Shown: piece by piece, positions 7,309 to 12,090 of the stretch
Layout: each line of letters starts with the position of its first letter
Numbering within the stretch: position 1 is the stretch's first letter
Assembly: GCA_016935885.1 (NCBI GenBank)
Contig: JAFGQA010000137.1
Location: forward strand, 1 to 12,090
Origin: Phycisphaerae bacterium
GTDB lineage: Bacteria; Planctomycetota; Phycisphaerae; UBA1845; UTPLA1
Direction of reading: 5' to 3'
DNA: 12,090 nt
Made by a program: the position numbers and the translations under genes
The notes under the pieces: generated by a model
Databases searched by the model: none
The model's input: the letters and a program-made list of their open reading frames with translations, nothing else
What the model was told of the DNA's origin: nothing

Positions 7309-8067
7309 TCAGAGCTCCTGCGGAATCTCTCTCTTGATGCGCTGGCGGCGGCCGCACGCCCTCGGTTTCGCCTGTCCGGCAACCCGGATTCGCGACGTTC
7401 GCGCTTCTCTCCACCGATGAACCTTCAGGTAGACAAGAGCCGCCACCGCACCGAAAAGGTGCGCCGCATGCGCGACGCCGCCGCCCTCGGGCGAGATCGT
7501 CAGATACAGCTCCACCGCGCCCAACAGCAGCACCGCGTGCTTCATCTTCATCGGGAAGAAGGCAAAGAGAGCAATACGGTTGCCCGGGAACAGCATCGCC
7601 TGGGCCACGAGAATTCCGAAGATCACACCGGAATAGCCCATGACGATGCTGCCAGACCTCCAATTGATGAGCAGGAAGCCCACCATCGAGCACATGGCGC
7701 AGACCGCCGAGAACCCGATGTACCCCTGACGCCCGAGCGCCCTCTCGACATCCGGTCCGAGCATCCATAGCGAAAGCATGTTGAAGAGCAGGTGCGCCAC
7801 GTTCGCATGAAGCAGTGGCGCGGTGAGGAACTGATGCACCCAGAACCGCTCGACGACGCCCACATAGGAGAGCCCCAGGAAGGACAGCGTCTGCTGCCGA
7901 CTGGCCAGCCCCGTCAGGTCGAGCGCGGCCACGATGAGAAAGAGCACCACGCACACAGCAACGAGAAGGAGCGAAAGACTACCCAGCGAGCGTTCCCAGG
8001 CACTGGAGAAGATGGCTCCGAACGTCGTCCTCCCGCCTGGCGAGAACGCTTGCCTGTCATGCGTCAT
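7309..8067 (-). CDS. Rhomboid-family intramembrane serine protease
   Basis: The protein has 252 residues with about six hydrophobic segments (roughly 30-50, 82-103, 113-134, 139-160, 163-190 and 195-214). Rhomboid signatures are HANVAHLLFNMLSLWMLG (H92, N96), GYSG at 144-147 with nucleophile S146, and VAHAAHLFG with catalytic H203. The basic Arg/Lys-rich C-terminal tail is probably cytoplasmic. It should cut single-pass membrane proteins within the bilayer; the substrate is unknown. The ATG at 8067 has AAGGA 6 nt upstream. It lies 35 bp after the kinase-WD40 gene and before the PP2C gene, so it is likely part of the same operon. A membrane substrate controlled by the kinase/phosphatase pair is a reasonable guess, but nothing in the sequence names it. 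Confidence 0.92.
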   Translation of the reverse strand: MTHDRQAFSPGGRTTFGAIFSSAWERSLGSLSLLLVAVCVVLFLIVAALDLTGLASRQQTLSFLGLSYVGVVERFWVHQFLTAPLLHANVAHLLFNMLSLWMLGPDVERALGRQGYIGFSAVCAMCSMVGFLLINWRSGSIVMGYSGVIFGILVAQAMLFPGNRIALFAFFPMKMKHAVLLLGAVELYLTISPEGGGVAHAAHLFGAVAALVYLKVHRWREARTSRIRVAGQAKPRACGRRQRIKREIPQEL

Positions 8068-8102
8068 GCACTGTCCTTTCGCGCGTTGCTACGCTGTCGC
8101 CG

Positions 8103-9115
8103 CTAGTCGCATCCCGGTAGCCACGGCGGACCGGTCCAGTTGGCGGCCATCTCTTCGAGCCTTTTCCTAACGCCCTCAGGCCGCAGCCAGCCGTAGCCGG
8201 CGCAGCCGAGGGTGAACAGCAGGCGCTGGAAGTTATCGTCGTTCCATTGGGGCGAGCCCTTCCGGGTCAGTGCCAGGGCGACTTGCTCCTCAGACGGTTC
8301 CCCGTCTGCGGGCAAGGATCCGGCGTATGGCATCTGTTGCGTGAGGAAGGTTTCGAGGTACGGTTCCGCGCCGTCGTCCCAGTCGGCCGGCTCACGTTCC
8401 TCCAATTCCCAGTCCAACGCCCAAAGCCGCAGTGTCTTGTCAAAGCTTCCGGACAAGGCCCAACGGTCGTCTGCACCTAAGCAAACGCTATTCACGAAGC
8501 CTGCGTGCCCTTCGAACACCCGCACACAACGACCGCTCGATATGTTCCACATCCGCAGCGTCCTATCGTCGCTCCCCGACAGGGCCCAGCGACCGTCTGA
8601 ACTCAGGCAAACGGTGTTCAGGAGATTCGTATGGCCCTCGAATGTGCGAACACAACAACCGCTTGAGACCTCCCACAGGCGAACCGTGTTGTCCTCGACA
8701 AGGTACCCTTTGCTCGCCGACAACCCCCAGTGACCGTCCGAACTCAGGCAAACGGAGTCTACGCTATCCGTGTGGCCCTCGAACGTCCGAACACAACGAG
8801 CGCTCGAAACCTCCCACCGCCGCAGCGTCCTATCGTCGCTCCCCGACAAGGCCCAGCGACCGTCTGAACTCAGGTAAACGGAGTTCACCGGATTCGTGTG
8901 TCCCTCGAACGTCCGAACACAACGGCCGCTCGAGACCTCCCACAGCCGCAGCGTCCTATCGCCCCCCCCGACCGGGCCCAGCGACCGTCCGAACTCTGGC
9001 AAACGGAATACACCGCGGACACGTGCCCCCAGTACATCCGAACATGACGACCGCTTGAGACCTCCCACAGCCACAGCAAGGAATCCCCGATCCCCGACAG
9101 GGCCCAGCAGCCGTC
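8103..9115 (-). pseudogene. WD40 propeller and C-terminal part of the kinase gene, separated by a stop codon and a frameshift
   Basis: This stretch continues the kinase reading frame past a TAG at 9116-9118. WD40 blades 2 and 3 are readable in the kinase frame to about 8970; a 1-nt deletion in a G8 run (8962-8969) then shifts the frame. From there to 8103 a second frame encodes blades 4-7, each with EGHT...SV-x-LSSDGRWALSGS-x-DRTLRLWEVSSGRC. A roughly 100-residue tail follows, with PYAGSLPADGEPSEEQVALALTRKG and LGCAGYGWLRPEGVRKRLEEMA, a tail I associate with planctomycete-like kinase/WD40 proteins. An ATG at 9194 opens a longer frame, but its residues before about 8970 are out of register, so I doubt that start. 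The breaks could be real decay, slippage-based switching or sequencing error. Confidence 0.75.
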
Positions 9116-9298
9116 CTAACTCAAGCAAACGGAGTTCACCGGATTCGTGTGTCCCTCGAACGTCCGAACACAACGGCCGCTTGAGACCTCCCACAGCCGT
9201 AGCGTTCGGTCCTTACTCCCTGACAGGGCCCAACGACCATCGGAACTCAGGCAGACGGAGGTCACCTCTCCGGTGTGGCCTTCAAACGTCCGAATACA
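8403..9298 (-). repeat. Seven WD40 repeats, 126-bp period, highly similar in DNA
   Basis: Blades start near 9298, 9172, 9046, 8921, 8795, 8654 and 8528 on the minus strand. The unit is 42 codons, except blade 3 (one nucleotide short) and blade 5 (five extra codons). Seven blades make one full propeller. Blades 2 and 4 share an exact 55-bp stretch, 8876-8930 and 9127-9181. Such DNA similarity suggests recent duplication or gene conversion. Confidence 0.85.
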
Positions 9299-10810
9299 AC
9301 GTCGAGATGCGGGCACGCGCTTCTTTGCCGTGTCCAACAGCTCAACGAAGTGTGAGGCTTCGGCATGCGCGACCTCTAAGCCCTCAAGGACCTCTACCGC
9401 CCCCTCGCAGTCATCCCTCTCAAGCATGACACGCGCAATCAACACCTCACGCTGCCATGGAGCCTCCTCAGGTGGCTCTGTCTCACGCAGGCGGGTCAGG
9501 ACTGCGTCATCCGCGATGCGTCCCGACCGCCACTCCACCAGCGCCGAGTTATACGTCAACGCCACATGGCCCTTGTGCGCCGCGAGCGCCTGTTCGAAAA
9601 GCTCCTCGGCTTCTGCCTGCTTGCCCAAGTCCAGCAGCGAAACGGCCTGGTTGTTCAGGGCATCGGCCTGTAGCTCCGTCGGTTTCGGCTGGATGCGTGC
9701 ATACTCCTGGCCAACCGCTTCCGCATAGACCACCCGGAGCCTATCGGCCACCGACACCATGTCCGTCGGCCGATCGTCCGGCGTTCGTTGGAAGCATCGA
9801 CGCAGCAACTCGTCCACCCCATCGGGCATCTTGGGGATGGCCTCGTCCTCGGCACACATCTCCAGGTAGGCCTCCAGGGCTTCCTGGGCGGCCTGCCCCG
9901 CCATCCACGTCACCTCGCCGGTGAACATCTCCAGCACTGACACGCCCCAGCTCCAGATGTCTGTCTTGCGAGAGAGTGGCTCTCTGTTCGCCTGCTCCGG
10001 AGAGCAGTACGCCGGCGTTCTACCGCCTGAGCTGACCAGGATGCTCTGTTGAGGATCGTCCTCGCCCTGCTCTCCCGTCACCCCCCGCGCCTTGGCCAAG
10101 CCGAAGTCCGCCACCCTCGGCACACCCTCCGATGTCATCATCACATTCGCTGGCTTGACGTCCTGATGGATCAGGCCTTGCTCGTGGGCGTAGTGAAGCC
10201 CCCAGGCGAACTGGATCGCCACATCCAGCATCCGCTGAAGGGCCTCTTCGTGTCCGCCTTCATAGAGCTTCCTGTTGTCGATCCAATCCTTCAGGCTGCC
10301 GCCTTCGATGTACTCGGCGAAGACGCGGGGAATCCCTCCCAGCGTCCGGACATAGAAGCAACTCACTGTGTTGGGATGCAGCCCCAGATTGATCCAGGTC
10401 TCGGCCTCCGTGACAAAGTTGTCCTTGTGGGCCTGGGTCTTGAAGTACTTCGCTCGGGGGCTCTTGATGGCCAGGTCCATGTTCCAGGCGCGGTGATGCA
10501 CGCGGTAGACCAGCCCCATCCCGCCGCTCTGGTGGATGTGCTTGACCTCATACAGGTCCAGGATGACGTCGCCGACGTTCCACTCGGCAGGGACCTCGTC
10601 TTCGTCGGGAGCCGTAACATCGATCCGTCGCGCCGGGGCTGGAGTTGCTGCTCCGGCTTCGGGCTTACTGCCTGCTTCGATGAGCTGACCCTTGCCCTCG
10701 GAGATCGTGAACCTAGCGTTGCAGGTCTTACAGCGCCCGGACCGACCGACATGCTTGCTAGAAACCTTAGACTGTCTCCCACAGCTCGGACAGGTCGTAA
10801 CGATGGGCAT
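9116..10810 (-). CDS. Ser/Thr protein kinase with zinc ribbon and TPR, truncated inside WD40 blade 2
   Basis: The reading frame has 564 residues. A zinc ribbon is at 7-30 (C7, C10, C27, C30). The kinase domain spans about 87-365: Gly loop QSGGMGLVYRV, K116 in AIK, HQDVKPANV at 215-223 (catalytic D217, K219), DFG at 235-237, CSPEQ and DIWSWGVSVLEMFTG. The HRD arginine is glutamine (HQD). A TPR-like region covers about 378-435. The first WD40 blade starts at residue 505, and the frame ends at a TAG inside blade 2. Neighbouring blades have TCG (Ser) at this position, so a single C-to-A change explains the stop. The kinase domain itself looks intact. The ATG at 10810 has GGAG 8 nt upstream and lies 22 bp after the FtsH-like gene. 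The likely role is a Hanks-type kinase opposing the PP2C. Confidence 0.9.
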   Translation of the reverse strand: MPIVTTCPSCGRQSKVSSKHVGRSGRCKTCNARFTISEGKGQLIEAGSKPEAGAATPAPARRIDVTAPDEDEVPAEWNVGDVILDLYEVKHIHQSGGMGLVYRVHHRAWNMDLAIKSPRAKYFKTQAHKDNFVTEAETWINLGLHPNTVSCFYVRTLGGIPRVFAEYIEGGSLKDWIDNRKLYEGGHEEALQRMLDVAIQFAWGLHYAHEQGLIHQDVKPANVMMTSEGVPRVADFGLAKARGVTGEQGEDDPQQSILVSSGGRTPAYCSPEQANREPLSRKTDIWSWGVSVLEMFTGEVTWMAGQAAQEALEAYLEMCAEDEAIPKMPDGVDELLRRCFQRTPDDRPTDMVSVADRLRVVYAEAVGQEYARIQPKPTELQADALNNQAVSLLDLGKQAEAEELFEQALAAHKGHVALTYNSALVEWRSGRIADDAVLTRLRETEPPEEAPWQREVLIARVMLERDDCEGAVEVLEGLEVAHAEASHFVELLDTAKKRVPASRRCIRTFEGHTGEVTSVCLSSDGRWALSGSKDRTLRLWEVSSGRCVRTFEGHTNPVNSVCLS

Positions 10811-10832
10811 GCAGGGCTCTCCGATCCGCGCG

Positions 10833-12089
10833 TCAACGTTGCAGTGTCTGTGTGCGTGCTTGGCCGTTCTCCGGCAAGATCTCTTGAAGCTCTTCGGCCG
10901 TAAGGCGTTCTTTGGCTATCAGTGCCTCGGTCACGATGTCGAGGTGCGCGCGGTGCTCCTCGAGCAGCTCGATGGTGTTCTTCATTTCCAGTTCGAGGAT
11001 CTTGCCAGCCGATTCATTGATTTTCAGATACACGGGGCTGGCCAGGGCGCCTTCATACTTCATCAGTTCCGGCGTGACGAGCACGCCGAAGTCCTCATCC
11101 ATGCCATATCGACACACCATCGCCCGGGCGGTGTTGGTTGCGTACTCCAAATCGGATGACGCACCGGAGGACAGCCCATCCACTCGACCGTAACAAACCA
11201 ACTCGGCCGCCCGACCGCCCAGACTCGTTCGGATGTCGGCCAATAGCTCATCCCGCGTCCGGCTTCCTCGACCTTCCGCCTCCTCGGCGCAGGGCGCCAT
11301 GTAGCCGCCGTGTTGGCCTCGGGAGACGATGGTCACGTAAGCGGGCCACCATCCGGACAGCCAGTACAACAGCGCGTGCCCGCCCTCATGGCAGGCCGTT
11401 CGCCGGACCTCTTCCGGTTTCCTGACGCGGGCCTCGCCGAAACGAACCGTCTCGAGCGCCTCCTCGAGGAGCGCTCCGTTCAGTGGCTCACCCGAACGCA
11501 CGGCGTTGCGGGCGGCCGTCTCGATGATCATCTCCAGATTGGCGATGCTCATGCCCGAAGACCGCTCCGCGATCAGCTTGACGACGTCTTCGGAGACGCT
11601 GCACCCCGGGCGATCCGCCAGCCGCATCGTCAGGTACTTCTGACGAGCGGCCCGGTCGGGAAGGTCGACCAGGATCGTTCGGCTGAACCGCCTGACCAGG
11701 GCCGGGTCGAGCGTCCGACCGGATCGCTCAGGCGAAGCCTGGTCGTCACTGTCGACCTTGAAGTTCGTCGCGGCCAGAACGAAGACAGGCCTTTCAACCG
11801 ACGGGCTCGTGAACCCATCCATCTCCGTCAGAAGCGCGTTGAGCGTGTTCTCCGCGGCCCGGCCTTCTCCAACACCACCTGTGCGAACCTTGCCGATGGC
11901 ATCGATCTCGTCGATGAGCACGATCGCCGGAGCGCGGCGGCGAGCACGCGCAAAAAGATCACGAACGTTCTTCGGCCCGCTTCCCTGCCACATCGTCACG
12001 AAGCTGCTGGCCGTCGCGGAGATGAAGGCCACATTCGACTCACCGGCCATCGCCCGCGCCAGCATGGTCTTACCCGTACCGGGCGGGCC
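10833..12089 (-). CDS. FtsH-like AAA+ zinc metalloprotease (N-terminal part outside window)
   Basis: About 418 C-terminal residues are visible; the gene runs off the right edge. The visible part opens at Walker A (GPPGTGKT, 12089-12066), followed by Walker B VLIDEIDAIG, the AAA+ sensor AATN, and the M41 peptidase site HEGGH (11390-11376 region) with a downstream SSDLEYATN aspartate as third zinc ligand. Two features differ from standard FtsH. The pore motif is MWQGSG instead of MFVGVG, and the arginine-finger segment is LVRRFSR instead of LLRPGRFDR, two residues shorter, with an Asp/Ser/Arg-rich insert before it. Standard FtsH has two N-terminal membrane helices, but that region is not in the window. 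It is probably a specialised paralogue, not the housekeeping FtsH, and the first visible gene of the signalling operon. Confidence 0.9.
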   Translation of the reverse strand, partial: GPPGTGKTMLARAMAGESNVAFISATASSFVTMWQGSGPKNVRDLFARARRRAPAIVLIDEIDAIGKVRTGGVGEGRAAENTLNALLTEMDGFTSPSVERPVFVLAATNFKVDSDDQASPERSGRTLDPALVRRFSRTILVDLPDRAARQKYLTMRLADRPGCSVSEDVVKLIAERSSGMSIANLEMIIETAARNAVRSGEPLNGALLEEALETVRFGEARVRKPEEVRRTACHEGGHALLYWLSGWWPAYVTIVSRGQHGGYMAPCAEEAEGRGSRTRDELLADIRTSLGGRAAELVCYGRVDGLSSGASSDLEYATNTARAMVCRYGMDEDFGVLVTPELMKYEGALASPVYLKINESAGKILELEMKNTIELLEEHRAHLDIVTEALIAKERLTAEELQEILPENGQARTQTLQR

Positions 12090-12090
12090 G

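Noticed and set aside
7244..7954. Long 236-codon minus-strand frame overlapping the rhomboid gene
   Set aside because: It has no recognisable motifs and an Arg/Gly/Ala-rich shadow composition, while the overlapping frame carries all rhomboid motifs.
9194..9194. ATG at 9194 as the start of an independent WD40 gene
   Set aside because: From 9194 to about 8970 this frame is out of register with the WD40 blades, which are readable in the kinase frame.
8403..9298. Regular 126-bp repeats that could suggest a CRISPR or satellite array
   Set aside because: The repeats translate into WD40 blades, with no short repeat/spacer pattern.
8432..9429. Plus-strand open frames antisense to the WD40 region
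   Set aside because: They are Ser/Pro/Arg-rich mirror frames created by the repeated codons on the minus strand.

Overview
The window is a GC-rich bacterial segment. Several traits point to Planctomycetota or a similar lineage: a zinc-ribbon/Ser-Thr kinase/TPR/WD40 protein, an FtsH-like protease next to it, and a secreted beta-rich protein ending in a hydrophobic segment plus an Arg-rich tail. This placement is inferred from gene style. Every confident gene except the first lies on the minus strand, so transcription runs from right to left.

Right block (12089 to 6455, minus): an FtsH-like AAA+ zinc protease cut by the window edge, a Ser/Thr kinase-TPR-WD40 gene, a rhomboid protease and a PP2C phosphatase. 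The gaps are about 22, 35 and 77 bp, so this is a probable signalling/proteolysis operon. The kinase-WD40 gene is broken twice inside its seven-bladed propeller: an in-frame TAG at 9116-9118 and a 1-nt deletion in a C8/G8 run at 8962-8969. A small HAD-family phosphatase (6251 to 5880) follows.

Junction (5740 to 5330): a good minus-strand promoter leads into the 5' half of a tRNA-Gly with anticodon CCC (5700 to 5661). Similarity stops abruptly in the anticodon stem and no 3' half follows. This looks like a tRNA gene cut by integration or insertion. After it come GTTGCCAGG direct repeats and a palindrome, then a defence-type operon.

Left block (5328 to 955, minus): an AbiEi-like antitoxin and an AbiEii-like nucleotidyltransferase toxin overlap by ATGA. 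They are followed after about 46 bp by a 934-residue protein joining a TOTE-type archaeo-eukaryotic primase, a superfamily 2 helicase and a C-terminal DUF559/Vsr-like nuclease. A small coupled reading frame may follow at 958. The layout suggests a composite anti-phage or anti-plasmid module inserted at a tRNA and possibly transcribed from the tRNA promoter.

The far left (3-791, plus) is the 3' end of a secreted surface-protein gene that converges on the defence operon.
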